From Stenotrophomonas maltophilia (lineage in GTDB: Bacteria > Pseudomonadota > Gammaproteobacteria > Xanthomonadales > Xanthomonadaceae): 64,000 nt of DNA. Position 1 is the stretch's first letter. Every line of letters begins with the position of its first letter. Where the stretch lies: contig NZ_CP154630.1 of assembly GCF_039555535.1 (NCBI RefSeq), forward strand, positions 819,001-883,000, in the 5' to 3' direction. Made by a program: the position numbers and the translations under genes. The notes beneath the pieces are model-generated. The model made no database searches and was not told where the DNA came from. It saw nothing but the letters and a program-made list of their open reading frames with translations. Positions 1 through 8,926 of the stretch are shown one piece after another.

Positions 1-99
1 GTGGATGCGCAGGACTGGCGGGAAGTGAGCAGCGAGCCGCACCCGGCCGACGAACGCCATGCCCACGCGTTCCGCTTCGTGCACTACGTGCGCCGCTGA
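1..99 (+). CDS. folA: dihydrofolate reductase, C-terminal end only
   Basis: The first 33 codons form an open frame ending in TGA at 97-99; the gene begins outside the window. The visible peptide contains WREVSSEPHPADERHAHAF, which matches the C-terminal strand of FolA enzymes (W..V..E.H.AD..N.H.Y.F in the E. coli protein). FolA reduces dihydrofolate to tetrahydrofolate with NADPH in the cytoplasm. Its position next to apaH/apaG is a common proteobacterial arrangement and supports the call. Only the tail is visible, so nothing can be said about its active site. A GTAG palindrome follows 13 bases after the stop. Confidence 0.75.
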   Translation: MDAQDWREVSSEPHPADERHAHAFRFVHYVRR

Positions 100-111
100 A
101 GATGGTTTCCT

Positions 112-179
112 GTAGAGCCGAGCCATGCTCGGCTGCTGTTGCCGGACACATCCCGTAGCCGAGCATGGCTCGGCTCTAC
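112..179. repeat. SMAG-type GTAG palindromic repeat, inverted dimer
   Basis: Two palindromes face each other: GTAGAGCCGAGCCATGCTCGGCT and its reverse complement, separated by about 20 bases. Each carries the terminal GTAG of the S. maltophilia SMAG family. It lies between the convergent ends of folA and the DUF1287 gene, where such dimers can form strong stem-loops in transcripts from either side and could act as terminators. Confidence 0.9.
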
Positions 180-187
180 AGGATTGC

Positions 188-832
188 CTACGGCATCCGG
201 TAATGCCCGATGATGGCGTGCTGGAACAGCAGATTCTCTTCGCGCGTGCCGCGCGCGATGTTGTGCAGCACCAGCGGCGTGCCGTTGGCCAGCCTGCGGT
301 CGGAGACGATGCCCACGTGCAGCAGGCCGTTGCCGTTGAGCTTCCAGGCGACGATGTCGCCGGCTGCGTAGTCGGCGGCGAGGGCCGTGATCGGCTGCTG
401 CCAGCCCTGCCGTTCGAACCAGCGCATCAGGTTCGGTACGCGGCGATGATCGATGTTGCGATCCGGTCGTGACAGGCCCCAGATCGCCGGATAGGCACTG
501 AAGTTGCCGCGCATGTCCTCATGCACGCGGGCCTGCAGGTCCACGTCCAGGCTGCGCAGCGCGCGCACCACCACGTCGGTGCACACGCCGCGATCAACCG
601 GGACGTCTCCACCGGGATAGGCCAGCACCTGGTAGGCAGGGTCGTAGCGGGTGGTGACGCCGATCTGCGCGCGCGCTGCAGCCACCAGTGGCGGCGAAGG
701 CGCCTGCGGTTGCGATGGCGTGCGGCCGGCGTTTCCGCCGCCGGTGGGGGCCGGGGCCGAAGTGGGCTGGCAGCCGCTGGCCAGGGCCAGCGTCAGCAGC
801 ACCATCCATGGTGCCCAGCCGCGCCGCGTCAT
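188..832 (-). CDS. DUF1287-family lipoprotein
   Basis: A 214-residue protein with a basic N-terminus, a hydrophobic stretch and a lipobox (LASG followed by Cys21), so it is probably a lipid-anchored envelope protein. A Pro/Ala/Thr-rich linker (about 22-48) leads into a DUF1287 domain with the conserved segments RGVCTDVVVRALR and HVGIVSDRR. DUF1287 proteins resemble NlpC/P60 and other papain-fold peptidases: the Cys in GVCTDV and the His in LLHVGIVSD would be the catalytic-type pair. No enzymatic role is established for the family. The start overlaps the apaH stop by 4 bases, so it is probably translated from the apaH operon. Confidence 0.75.
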   Translation of the reverse strand: MTRRGWAPWMVLLTLALASGCQPTSAPAPTGGGNAGRTPSQPQAPSPPLVAAARAQIGVTTRYDPAYQVLAYPGGDVPVDRGVCTDVVVRALRSLDVDLQARVHEDMRGNFSAYPAIWGLSRPDRNIDHRRVPNLMRWFERQGWQQPITALAADYAAGDIVAWKLNGNGLLHVGIVSDRRLANGTPLVLHNIARGTREENLLFQHAIIGHYRMP

Positions 833-1851
833 GCCTGCGGTGGGGGACTGCTGTTGCCGGGGCCCGCGGCGCCACCACCACCGCCACCACGGCGACGACG
901 ACGGCGCGGGCCGCGATTGCCCGGGGTGCCGGCCGGAGCGTTACCGCCGCCCTGTTCCTTGCCCTGCGCCGACGCAGCCGGGCGCTCGTGCGCCGGGCGG
1001 GCGGGCGGGCGGGCGTTGGGCACGGGGGCGGGTACATCGCGGCCTGGTACCTGCACCACGCGCAGTTCATCGGTATCGAGCTGGATGGCAGTCAGCTTGC
1101 CGCCCCACACCGCGCCGGTGTCGATGGCGTGCACGCCCTGGGTGATGGTCAGGCCCAGCGCCGACCAGTGGCCGCAGACGACCTTGAGGTCACGCTCGAC
1201 GCGACCCGGCACTTCGAACCAGGGATACAGCCCCTGTTCCTGCGTGCCCGGCGTGCCCTTGTCCTCGATGCCGATGCGCCCACGCGGGGTGCAGTAGCGC
1301 ATGCGGGTGAGCACGTTGATGATCGCGCGTGAACGGTCGTAGCCGGACAGGTTCGGTGCCCAGCTCGGCTTGTCGCCGTACATGTTGCGGAACAACTTGC
1401 GGTAGCCGGCGCCGTGCAGCTGTGCCTCGACTTCGGCGGCATGCTTCTCGGCCATCTGCGTGGTCCACTTCGGCGCCAGGCCGGCGTGCACCATCATCCA
1501 GCCCAGCTCGCGGTCCACGTGCACCAGCTTCTGCAGGCGCAGCCAGTCCAGCAGTTCGTCGCGGTCCTCGGCCTGCACGATGCGCAGCAGGTCCGGGTTG
1601 ACCTTGCGCTGTTCCTCTTCGGTGCGGGCACCGACGGCCAGCAGCGAAAGGTCATGGTTGCCCAGCACCACCACGCTGTGCTCGCGCAGCGAATGAACCA
1701 GCCGCAGTGTTTCCAGGGACTGGCCACCGCGGTTGACCAGGTCGCCGCAGAACCACAGGGTGTCCTGCGCCGGATCGAAGCGGATCTTCTCCAGCAGCCG
1801 CTGGGTGACGTCATAGCAGCCCTGCAGGTCGCCGATCGCCCACACACTCAT
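829..1851 (-). CDS. apaH: bis(5'-nucleosyl)-tetraphosphatase, symmetrical, with basic C-terminal tail
   Basis: ApaH splits Ap4A into two ADP and removes Np4 caps from bacterial RNA. The metallophosphatase motifs are intact: GDLQG at residues 7-11, GDLVNRG at 36-42 and GNHD at 64-67, with a later VHAGLAP segment and CGHWS. The catalytic body matches the roughly 275-residue family length. The protein is 340 residues because a low-complexity tail from about residue 270 adds Pro/Ala-rich sequence, a run of six arginines and a Gly run. That tail is absent from the E. coli enzyme and looks like a nucleic-acid-binding region. The gene lies 15 bases downstream of apaG. Confidence 0.95.
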   Translation of the reverse strand: MSVWAIGDLQGCYDVTQRLLEKIRFDPAQDTLWFCGDLVNRGGQSLETLRLVHSLREHSVVVLGNHDLSLLAVGARTEEEQRKVNPDLLRIVQAEDRDELLDWLRLQKLVHVDRELGWMMVHAGLAPKWTTQMAEKHAAEVEAQLHGAGYRKLFRNMYGDKPSWAPNLSGYDRSRAIINVLTRMRYCTPRGRIGIEDKGTPGTQEQGLYPWFEVPGRVERDLKVVCGHWSALGLTITQGVHAIDTGAVWGGKLTAIQLDTDELRVVQVPGRDVPAPVPNARPPARPAHERPAASAQGKEQGGGNAPAGTPGNRGPRRRRRRGGGGGGAAGPGNSSPPPQA

Positions 1852-1866
1852 CGTTCGGCCTCCGTG

Positions 1867-2250
1867 TCAGTGCAGGATACGCGGGATGGCCAGCACGAAA
1901 GGTGCGACCGGCGCGGCAAATTCGGTGCCGTCGTCGGCGACCATGTCGTAGTGGCCCTGCATGGTCCCGTGATCGGTCCCCAGCATGACACCGGACGTGT
2001 AATGGAAGTCTTCACCGGGACGCAGGCGCGGCTGCTCCCCGATCACCCCGTCGCCATCGACATGCTCGACGCGGCCGTTGGCGTCGGTGATGCGCCAGTG
2101 GCGTGCAACCAGGCGCGCGGCAACGCGCCCCTGGTTGTGGATGCGGATCGTGTAGGCGAACGCATAGCGCCCGTCTTCCGGCGCGGATTGATCGTCGAGG
2201 AAGCGCGGTGCGACTTCGACGGAGATGGCATAAACGTCAGCGTCTTCCAT
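1867..2250 (-). CDS. apaG: ApaG/CorD protein
   Basis: ApaG is a small immunoglobulin-fold protein of unclear function, repeatedly encoded between rsmA and apaH; its deletion gives cobalt/magnesium phenotypes in Salmonella. The call rests on the family core [13 protein letters not shown], the segments [11 protein letters not shown] and [10 protein letters not shown], and a C-terminal [12 protein letters not shown]. The start beginning [12 protein letters not shown] is preferred because it gives exactly 127 residues, the usual xanthomonad length. A further ATG 8 codons upstream overlaps the end of rsmA. The gap to the rsmA stop is 13 bases. Confidence 0.92.
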   Translation of the reverse strand: MEDADVYAISVEVAPRFLDDQSAPEDGRYAFAYTIRIHNQGRVAARLVARHWRITDANGRVEHVDGDGVIGEQPRLRPGEDFHYTSGVMLGTDHGTMQGHYDMVADDGTEFAAPVAPFVLAIPRILH

Positions 2251-2263
2251 ACCGGCAATGTAA

Positions 2264-3067
2264 TCAGGAGGCATTGGCCAAAGCGATGAATTCAGCCACA
2301 TCCAGCTGTTCGGCGCGGGCATCGGGGCGCACGCCGGCGGCCACGAACTGCTCGGCCGTCACGACGTTGTTGAGCGCATTGCGCAGGGTCTTGCGGCGCT
2401 GCCCGAAGGCGGCCTTGACCACCTCGGCGAAACGCTTGTGGTCGTTGATGTTGATCGAGGCCGGGTCGCGCGGTACCAGCCGCACCACGGCCGAATCGAC
2501 CTTCGGCGGCGGCCGGAACGCACCCGGCGGCACCACGAACAGCGAGGTCACCTGGCAGTACGCCTGCAGCATCACGCTGAGCCGGCCGTACACCTTGCTG
2601 CCCGGGCCGGCGGCCATGCGGTCGACCACTTCCTTCTGCAGCATGAAATGCATGTCGCGGATCACCGCGGCATGTTCCAGTGCATGGAACAGGATCGGCG
2701 AGGAGATGTTGTAGGGCAGGTTGCCGACCAGGCGGATCGGCTGGCCGGCAGCCAGCTCGGTGAAATCCACGCGCAGCACGTCGCGGTGGACGATGGTCAG
2801 CTCGCCCAGTGGCTCGGCGGCGGCGGTCAGCGGCGCGATCAGGTCGCGGTCGAACTCGATCACCGTCAGCTTCGGATGCACGCGCAGCAGCGGCAGCGTG
2901 ATCGCGCCCTGGCCGGGACCGATTTCGACCAGGCGGTCGCCGTCTTTCGGATTGACCGCCATCACGATCTTGTCGATGTAGTGGCGATCGGCCAGGAAAT
3001 GCTGGCCAAGCTGCTTCTTGGCCGGGGCGGTGAACACCGGGCCGGAGGGGGAATGCGGGGAATTCAT
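2264..3067 (-). CDS. rsmA: 16S rRNA (adenine(1518)-N(6)/adenine(1519)-N(6))-dimethyltransferase
   Basis: RsmA (KsgA) dimethylates the two adjacent adenines of the 3'-terminal hairpin of 16S rRNA during late 30S assembly. The 267-residue protein begins MNSPHSPSG and contains KKQLGQHFL (N-terminal family signature), the SAM motif [11 protein letters not shown] and the catalytic [11 protein letters not shown] loop. The frame remains open far upstream, but those residues do not resemble RsmA. The chosen ATG overlaps the pdxA stop as ATGA and gives the normal family length. Confidence 0.95.
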   Translation of the reverse strand: MNSPHSPSGPVFTAPAKKQLGQHFLADRHYIDKIVMAVNPKDGDRLVEIGPGQGAITLPLLRVHPKLTVIEFDRDLIAPLTAAAEPLGELTIVHRDVLRVDFTELAAGQPIRLVGNLPYNISSPILFHALEHAAVIRDMHFMLQKEVVDRMAAGPGSKVYGRLSVMLQAYCQVTSLFVVPPGAFRPPPKVDSAVVRLVPRDPASININDHKRFAEVVKAAFGQRRKTLRNALNNVVTAEQFVAAGVRPDARAEQLDVAEFIALANAS

Positions 3068-4044
3068 ACGCTCAGTGTACGTTGCCGCGCAAGCTGCGCA
3101 CACAACGTCGTTGCCGCCTGCAGGCTGGAAGGATCGGCGATGCCGCGGCCGGCCAGATCCAGCGCGGTGCCATGGTCCACCGCTACGCGTGGGTACGGCA
3201 GGCCCAGGGTCAGGTTCACCGCCTGCTCGAAGCCCGAGTACTTCAGCACCGGCAGGCCCTGGTCGTGGTACATCGCCAGCACACTGTCGAAGCCGGCCAG
3301 CTTGGCCGGCAGGAACGCGGTATCGGCCGGCAGCGGTCCGATCAGGTCCATGCCCTCTGCGCGTAGGCGCTGCATCAGGGGAATGATCAGGTCCAGCTCT
3401 TCGCGGCCCAGGTGGCCGTCTTCGCCGGCGTGCGGGTTCAGGCCGAGCACGGCGATGCGGGGTGCAGGCAGGCCGAATTCGCGCCGAAGTGCGGCATGCA
3501 GGGTGCGCAGGGTGTGTTCCAGGCGGGGCGCGGTGATCGCGTCGGCCACCTCGCGCAACGGCAGGTGAGTGGTGGCCAGGGCTACGCGCACGATGGGGTT
3601 GGCCAGCATCATCACCACCTTCACGCCGGCCTGGTCGGCCAGCAGTTCGGTGGTGCCGCTGTAGGCGATGCCGCCCTCGTTGATGACCGCCTTGTGCACC
3701 GGGCCGGTCACCACGCCGTGCAGTTCGCCGGACAGGCAGGCCTGGCCAGCGCCAAGCAGGGCGCCGATGACCGCGCCGGCATTGGCCGGATCGGCCTGGC
3801 CGAAGTGGCTCGGGGCGGCATTGGCCACCACGCGCAGGCGCAGGTCGCCGGGGACGCGCGCTTCGGCATCCTCGGGCAGCAGTTGCAGCGGCAGGTTCAG
3901 CGCGGCCGCAGCCGCGCGCAGGGTGTCCGGGTCGGCGAAGGCCAGCAGCCGGCAATCTTCACGCGGCTGCTGGACAAGGCGGACGCACAGCTCCGGGCCG
4001 ATCCCGGCGGGCTCGCCCGGTACCAGAGCGAGCTCGGGTCGCAT
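3064..4044 (-). CDS. pdxA: 4-hydroxythreonine-4-phosphate dehydrogenase
   Basis: PdxA oxidises 4-phosphohydroxy-L-threonine in the DXP-dependent pyridoxal 5'-phosphate pathway, using NAD and a divalent metal. The 326-residue protein has the family N-terminus ALVPGEPAGIGPELC, the segment VVTGPVHKAVINEGG, a histidine-bearing ATTHLPL stretch, and AVLGLNPHAGEDG with a metal-ligand histidine, then MYHDQGLPVLKY near the C-terminus. It starts 3 bases after the surA stop and overlaps rsmA by 4 bases, giving the classic lptD-surA-pdxA-rsmA-apaG-apaH operon. Confidence 0.95.
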   Translation of the reverse strand: MRPELALVPGEPAGIGPELCVRLVQQPREDCRLLAFADPDTLRAAAAALNLPLQLLPEDAEARVPGDLRLRVVANAAPSHFGQADPANAGAVIGALLGAGQACLSGELHGVVTGPVHKAVINEGGIAYSGTTELLADQAGVKVVMMLANPIVRVALATTHLPLREVADAITAPRLEHTLRTLHAALRREFGLPAPRIAVLGLNPHAGEDGHLGREELDLIIPLMQRLRAEGMDLIGPLPADTAFLPAKLAGFDSVLAMYHDQGLPVLKYSGFEQAVNLTLGLPYPRVAVDHGTALDLAGRGIADPSSLQAATTLCAQLARQRTLSV

Positions 4045-4047
4045 CGA

Positions 4048-5391
4048 TCAGGACTGCGGCGGCGTGGCGGTGTTTTCCGCGCGGTCACCGGTGCGGAAGC
4101 TGACGTAGGCTTCGCCACGCAGTTCCTGCAGGAAGCGGTTGTACTCGTCTTCCAGCTTGCGGCGGCCAATGGTCTCGCGGACCTGGGAACGCTGGTTGTC
4201 GTTGGTCACGTCGGTCTGGCGAGTGGCCACGCGCTGCAGGATGTGCCAACCGGCATCGGTGCGGAACGGCTGGCTGACGCCGCCGTCCTGGATAGCGGTC
4301 ACCTGCTGGCCAAAGGCCGGACCGAACGCATCGGCCGGGAACCAGCCCAGATCGCCGCCCTGGCCCTTGCTGTTGTTGTCCTCGGAGGACTCCTTGGCCA
4401 CGGTCTCGAAGTCCGCGCCGCCAGCGATGCGGGCACGCAGGGTATCGATCTTGGCTTTGGCGGCCGCGTCGGTCTGGTGGTCGTCCACGCGCACCAGGAT
4501 GTGGCGGCCGTGGTACTCGGTGACGGTGCTGGCGCCGGCAGTGGCACTGGCGTCACGCACTTCCACCAGCTTCAGCAGCTGGAAGCCGCTGGGGCCGCGG
4601 ATCGGGCCGACCACTTCGCCAGGCTTCATCTTTTCCATCATCTGCGCGAACGCCTGCGGGATTTCATCCAGGCTGCGCCAGCCCAGGTCGCCGCCTTCCA
4701 GCGCGTTGGGGCTGTCCGAATAGCGCACGGCCGCTGCGTTGAAGTCCAGCTCGCCCTTGTCCAGCAGGGCCTTCACGCCATCGGCCTTCTTCTGGCCGGT
4801 GGCGATCTGGTCGGCGTTGGCGCCGTCCGGCAGGGCGATCAGGATGTGCGCCAGGTGGTACTGGTTGCCCACCGTGGCCTGCTGCTTCAGCGCGGCGTCG
4901 ACTTCACCCTCGCTGACGCTGATGCGGCTCTGCGCGAAGCTCTGGCGCAGGCGCTGCACGGTGATCTCGTCACGCACCGAGGCGCGGAAATCGTTGAAGT
5001 CGATGCCGTCATGGGCCAGGCGTTGACGCAGGGCGTCCAGGTTCGAGCCATTCTGCTGGGCGATGGAATTCATCGCCTGGTTCAGTTCCTGGTCGCTGAC
5101 ACGGATGCCGCTGCCCTGGGCGCGGGCCACCTGCAGCTTGACCAGCACCAGGCGCTCGAGCACCTGGCGGCTGAGCACGTCTTCCGGCGGAAGCTGATTT
5201 TCCCGTCCGGCGTACTGCGCCTTGATGTTGGCGATCGCACGCTGGAGCTCGCTCTGCAGGATCACGTCCTCATCGACGACGGCGGCGATGCGGTCGAGCG
5301 GCTGCGCCTCCTGGGCAAGCACCTGCAGGGGGGCGGACACGCTGGACACCGCCAGCAGCGAGGCGAGTAGAAAGGGGAAGCGCTTGGTCAT
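4048..5391 (-). CDS. surA: periplasmic chaperone / peptidyl-prolyl isomerase SurA
   Basis: SurA escorts outer-membrane proteins, including LptD, through the periplasm to the BAM complex. The 447-residue precursor has a signal peptide (KRFPFLLASLLAVSSVSA, cleavage near LAQEAQ), an N-terminal chaperone region starting DRIAAVVDEDVILQSEL, and two parvulin PpiC domains: one around YHLAHILIALPDG and GGDLGWRS, the second around YHGRHILVRVDD and GGDLGWFPADAFG. The start codon overlaps the lptD stop (ATGA), so the chaperone is translationally coupled to its best-known client. Confidence 0.95.
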   Translation of the reverse strand: MTKRFPFLLASLLAVSSVSAPLQVLAQEAQPLDRIAAVVDEDVILQSELQRAIANIKAQYAGRENQLPPEDVLSRQVLERLVLVKLQVARAQGSGIRVSDQELNQAMNSIAQQNGSNLDALRQRLAHDGIDFNDFRASVRDEITVQRLRQSFAQSRISVSEGEVDAALKQQATVGNQYHLAHILIALPDGANADQIATGQKKADGVKALLDKGELDFNAAAVRYSDSPNALEGGDLGWRSLDEIPQAFAQMMEKMKPGEVVGPIRGPSGFQLLKLVEVRDASATAGASTVTEYHGRHILVRVDDHQTDAAAKAKIDTLRARIAGGADFETVAKESSEDNNSKGQGGDLGWFPADAFGPAFGQQVTAIQDGGVSQPFRTDAGWHILQRVATRQTDVTNDNQRSQVRETIGRRKLEDEYNRFLQELRGEAYVSFRTGDRAENTATPPQS

Positions 5392-7889
5392 GGGATCAGA
5401 TTCGGATCGTAGTCATCGCGGGTCGCTCCGGTGTTGCTGGGCGGCACGAGATAGAGGTCGTCGCGGTTGTAGCCGAGGATAGCACGGCGCAGAGTGCGGT
5501 CCGTGTCCTGGCCGATGGAGCTCAGGCCCTTCAGTACGAACTCCACCTGGATGGAGTTGTTCATCTCGCCTTCGCGATTGCGAACATAGCGGCGGCCGAC
5601 CACACGCACGGCCAGGCAGCAGCTGTCCCACTGGACACCGCCGATGATTTCCAGCGGCTCCTTGTCCTGCAGCGAGTAGTAATAGCGGCCGACCAGGCTC
5701 CAACGCGCATTCAGCGGATACAGGAACGACAGGTCGGCCTGCTCCAGCAGGGTGCGGTCATGCTTGTTGGCTCCGGGCAGCGCGCCGGCGTTGATGCGGT
5801 AGCGGTAGCTCAGGTTGACCACGCCGTCGTTGGGCATCAGGTAGCGGGCACGGACGCTGGCCAGATCCTCGCGCTTGTACTTCGGGTCCCACTGGTAGGT
5901 GGCGCCCAGGGTCCAGCGGTCGTTGATCATGTAGTTGCCGTCGGCGATCCAGGCCGACTTGCCCTTTTCCACCGGCGCCCCTCCCGGGGTGGTGCTGACC
6001 CGCGATTCATCGAAGTACTGGATCTGGCCGATGGAGGCCGAGAAGCGCTCCTTGCCGGTGGTCTGGTCGATGAAGCGGGTGCTCAGCGCCAGGGTCAGCT
6101 GGTTGGCATCGTTCTGGCGGTCGGCGCCGGTATAGCGCGAATCGCGGAACAGCTGGCCCCAGCTGAAGGTGAAGTCACGGGTATCGAAGATCGGCAGCTC
6201 ATCCTGGTTGCGGTACGGCGTGCGCAGGTAGAACAGGCGCGGTTCCAGGGTCTGCAGGAAGGACTTGCCGCGGATGCTGGTTTCGCGGTCGAAGAACAGG
6301 CCAGCGTCGATGCTGCCGATCGGCAGGCTGCGGCTGGGCGAGGTATTGCCGCGCAGCTGCTCGGGCGTGGCCGTGGCCGGATCGATGCCCTGCGAGCGCA
6401 GGATCTGGGCCTGGATGCCGTTGACGCCGTCGACCAGGCCGCGATCAAGCTGGTAGGCGGTGTAGCGGTAGGCCAGGGTCGGGGTCACATACCAGGCTGC
6501 GCCGCTGATCGGGAACGACACATACGGCTTCACGTCCAGTCGCGAACCACCGCTGACACCCACGCCGGAGGTGAGCTGTTGGCCCGTCCGCGTGTACTGC
6601 AGATCCTCGCCGGTGCCGACGGCGTTCTTGAAGTTGATGTCGTCGTGGGTGAAGCGCACGGCTTCGGCGTAGATGCCGGTTTCCAGCCATGAACGGACCG
6701 GCTTGTCCCAGTTGAAGTACAGGCGCGGCTGGCGGTTGTAGGGCAGGGCGCGCTCGTCGAGGGTGTAGTCGGTCAGCTGCCAGCGGTCGGCCATGATGCC
6801 GGCCGTCCAGTTCGTGCCGGTGCCATACAGGCCCACCGTGCTCTGCAGGTTGGAGGCGGTCACCCCCACCAGGCGGTTGGCGAAATCCTCGACATAGCGC
6901 TCGTCGCTGACCCAGGCCAGGTTGGCGCGGGCCTGCCAGTGGCTGTCCACGTTGTGGTAGCCGGTGAACATCACCCGGCCGCGGTCACGGTCACGCAGGC
7001 GGTCGTTGGGCATGAACGAGGTCAGCACCTCGCCGCGGCCGCCGTTGTAGAGGTAGCGGAACTCGTTGTCGAGCAGCAGGCCGCGCCGGCTCATGTAGCG
7101 CGGGGTCAGCGTGTCGTCGTAGTTCGGCGCCAGATTGAAGTAGATCGGCTGGGCGTAGTCGAAGCCGTTGCGCCCGGACATGCCCAGCTGCGGGAACAGC
7201 AGGCCGGTCTTGCGGCGGTCATCGATCGGGAACTTGAAGTACGGCGCCCACAGCACCGGCACCTTGCCGATGCGCAGCACGGCGTTGCGCGCGGTGCCGA
7301 AGCCCTCGTCGTTGTCCACTTCGATCTGCGGCGCCGACAGCTTCCACACCGGCTGCGAGGGGTCGCAGGTGGTGTAGGTGGAGCGGTGCATCTGGCCGAC
7401 CGCACCCTGCAGGTCGACCGACTCGGCATCGCCGTTGCCCCGGCGCGACACCAGCTGGTACTGGATGTCGGTGATCTTGTGGGTGTCGCTTTCCTGGTTG
7501 CCCTCGGCACGCTTGGCGACCATCCGGATCGACCCGTCCTGGTAGCGGACATTGCCGTCGGCGATGTAATTGCCGGTTTCGGTGTCGAAGCTGAGCTTGT
7601 CGGTACCGACGAACTGGTCACCCCGGCGCAGCGCCACGTTGCCCTCGTACTGCGGCACGGTGGTGGTGCCCAGCAGCTGGTCACCCTCGATGTCGGTCGG
7701 CTGCTGCTCGCGCGCGGCGGCGGCGCTGGCCTTGTCCTGGCCGGGGACCGGGGTCGGGGCGTCGGTGAACGCGGGGATGACGTCGGTGGCCGGGCACAGG
7801 CCCCAGTTGAGCGGCTTTTCATCGGCCATCACCGGCAGGCTGATGGCGATGCTCAGAGGCAGGGGAAGCAGGCGGAGGGCTCGGCGCAC
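5388..7889 (-). CDS. lptD: LPS-assembly outer-membrane protein LptD
   Basis: LptD forms with LptE the translocon that inserts lipopolysaccharide into the outer leaflet. The 833-residue product has a signal peptide (RRALRLLPLPLSIAI, ending near VMA), an N-terminal OstA/beta-jellyroll domain (about 65-200) and a large C-terminal beta-barrel. The four disulfide cysteines are present: Cys32 and Cys175, close to E. coli C31 and C173, and an adjacent pair in DSCCLAV near the C-terminus. The start chosen is a GTG directly before the signal peptide. In-frame ATGs at 7931, 7940 and 7982 would add an unlikely N-terminal extension, but none has a clear ribosome-binding site and the GTG has only a weak one. 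Confidence 0.93.
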   Translation of the reverse strand: MRRALRLLPLPLSIAISLPVMADEKPLNWGLCPATDVIPAFTDAPTPVPGQDKASAAAAREQQPTDIEGDQLLGTTTVPQYEGNVALRRGDQFVGTDKLSFDTETGNYIADGNVRYQDGSIRMVAKRAEGNQESDTHKITDIQYQLVSRRGNGDAESVDLQGAVGQMHRSTYTTCDPSQPVWKLSAPQIEVDNDEGFGTARNAVLRIGKVPVLWAPYFKFPIDDRRKTGLLFPQLGMSGRNGFDYAQPIYFNLAPNYDDTLTPRYMSRRGLLLDNEFRYLYNGGRGEVLTSFMPNDRLRDRDRGRVMFTGYHNVDSHWQARANLAWVSDERYVEDFANRLVGVTASNLQSTVGLYGTGTNWTAGIMADRWQLTDYTLDERALPYNRQPRLYFNWDKPVRSWLETGIYAEAVRFTHDDINFKNAVGTGEDLQYTRTGQQLTSGVGVSGGSRLDVKPYVSFPISGAAWYVTPTLAYRYTAYQLDRGLVDGVNGIQAQILRSQGIDPATATPEQLRGNTSPSRSLPIGSIDAGLFFDRETSIRGKSFLQTLEPRLFYLRTPYRNQDELPIFDTRDFTFSWGQLFRDSRYTGADRQNDANQLTLALSTRFIDQTTGKERFSASIGQIQYFDESRVSTTPGGAPVEKGKSAWIADGNYMINDRWTLGATYQWDPKYKREDLASVRARYLMPNDGVVNLSYRYRINAGALPGANKHDRTLLEQADLSFLYPLNARWSLVGRYYYSLQDKEPLEIIGGVQWDSCCLAVRVVGRRYVRNREGEMNNSIQVEFVLKGLSSIGQDTDRTLRRAILGYNRDDLYLVPPSNTGATRDDYDPNLIP

Positions 7890-7978
7890 GCGGTTCGGAT
7901 TCGGGCGAAAACGGACGGTAGCTTGCCCCATCCCTTGCATAGGGGCAATGAAGGGCGCCGGTGGCCGCCGGTTCGGGT

Positions 7979-8917
7979 TCATCCGGACGTGCCACCGCTG
8001 GCCGCCGAGATCAGGGCCTGGACATGGGCCACGCTGCACTCGGCCAGTGCCTGCAGGTCATAGCCGCCCTCCAGCATCGAGACCACCCGGCCGGCCGCAT
8101 GGCGCCGTGCCAGCGCGTGCAGTTCACCGGTGATCCAGGCGAAATCGTCGGTTTCCAGCATCAGGTCGGCCTGCGGATCGCGCAGGTGGGCGTCGAAGCC
8201 AGCCGAGATCAGCAGCAGCTGCGGGCGGAAGTCGTCGATGGCCGGCAGCATCTCGTCGGCCCAGACGTTGCGGAAGCGGAAGCCCCCGCTGCCGGGGGGC
8301 AGCAGGATGTTCATCAGGTTGCCGGCGCCACGGTCGCGGCGCAGGCCGGAATTGGGGAACAGGCCGGCCTGGTGGGTGCTGTAGTACGAGACCCGGGCAT
8401 CGTGCTGGAAGATGTCCTGGGTGCCATTGCCGTGGTGCACGTCGAAATCGACCACCGCGATCCGCTCCAGGCCATGACGGTCGCGGGCGTAGGCGGCGGC
8501 GATGGCGATGTTGTTGAGCAGGCAGAAGCCCATCGCCGTGCTGCTGGTGGCATGGTGGCCGGGCGGACGCACTGCGCAGAAGGCCAGAGGGTCGTCGCCC
8601 AGCATCACCGCATCGACCGCGGCCACGCCGGCACCCGCGGCGTGCACGGCGGCACTGGCCGAGCCGGGCGAGGTCCAGGTGTCCATGTCCAGCTGGCGCA
8701 GCGGCGCGGTCTGCGGCTGCAGCACGAAGTCCAGCAGGGCGCTGTCGTGGACCCGGGTCAGCTCACCGAACTTGGCCGGCGGCGCCTCGCGCCAGTCCAG
8801 CTGGCCGGGGAAGGCCGCATGCAGCGCATCGAGTACGTACTGCAGGCGTTGCGGGCACTCCGGGTGGCCGGGGCCGGGGTCGTGCAGCAGGCAGGACGGA
8901 TGGGTGTAGACCAGCAT
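7979..8917 (-). CDS. histone deacetylase / acetoin utilisation-type zinc deacetylase family protein
   Basis: The 312-residue protein carries the full motif set of zinc-dependent HDAC-like amidohydrolases: RPPGHHA, GFCLLNN, the metal-binding DFDVHHGNGTQD, LISAGFDAH with the last metal aspartate, and EGGYD. Bacterial members remove acetyl groups from polyamines, acetyl-lysine or other acetylated amines; the sequence alone does not fix the substrate. It ends 89 bases upstream of the lptD start and begins 9 bases after the stop of the adenosyltransferase gene, so it may be in one transcript with it. Confidence 0.85.
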   Translation of the reverse strand: MLVYTHPSCLLHDPGPGHPECPQRLQYVLDALHAAFPGQLDWREAPPAKFGELTRVHDSALLDFVLQPQTAPLRQLDMDTWTSPGSASAAVHAAGAGVAAVDAVMLGDDPLAFCAVRPPGHHATSSTAMGFCLLNNIAIAAAYARDRHGLERIAVVDFDVHHGNGTQDIFQHDARVSYYSTHQAGLFPNSGLRRDRGAGNLMNILLPPGSGGFRFRNVWADEMLPAIDDFRPQLLLISAGFDAHLRDPQADLMLETDDFAWITGELHALARRHAAGRVVSMLEGGYDLQALAECSVAHVQALISAASGGTSG

Positions 8918-8926
8918 CGTGCCGAC

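Noticed and set aside
2264..3955. A longer, 563-residue form of RsmA
   Set aside because: The upstream 296 codons run antiparallel in frame through pdxA and encode Arg/Pro-rich sequence unlike any methyltransferase; the ATGA-coupled start gives the normal protein.
3412..5370. A 652-codon plus-strand open frame opposite pdxA and surA
   Set aside because: It lies wholly antisense to two clear genes, has no recognisable domain and is biased as expected from GC-rich codon use on the opposite strand. The same applies to long antisense frames opposite lptD, glnS, DUF1631, the protease and the TonB receptor.
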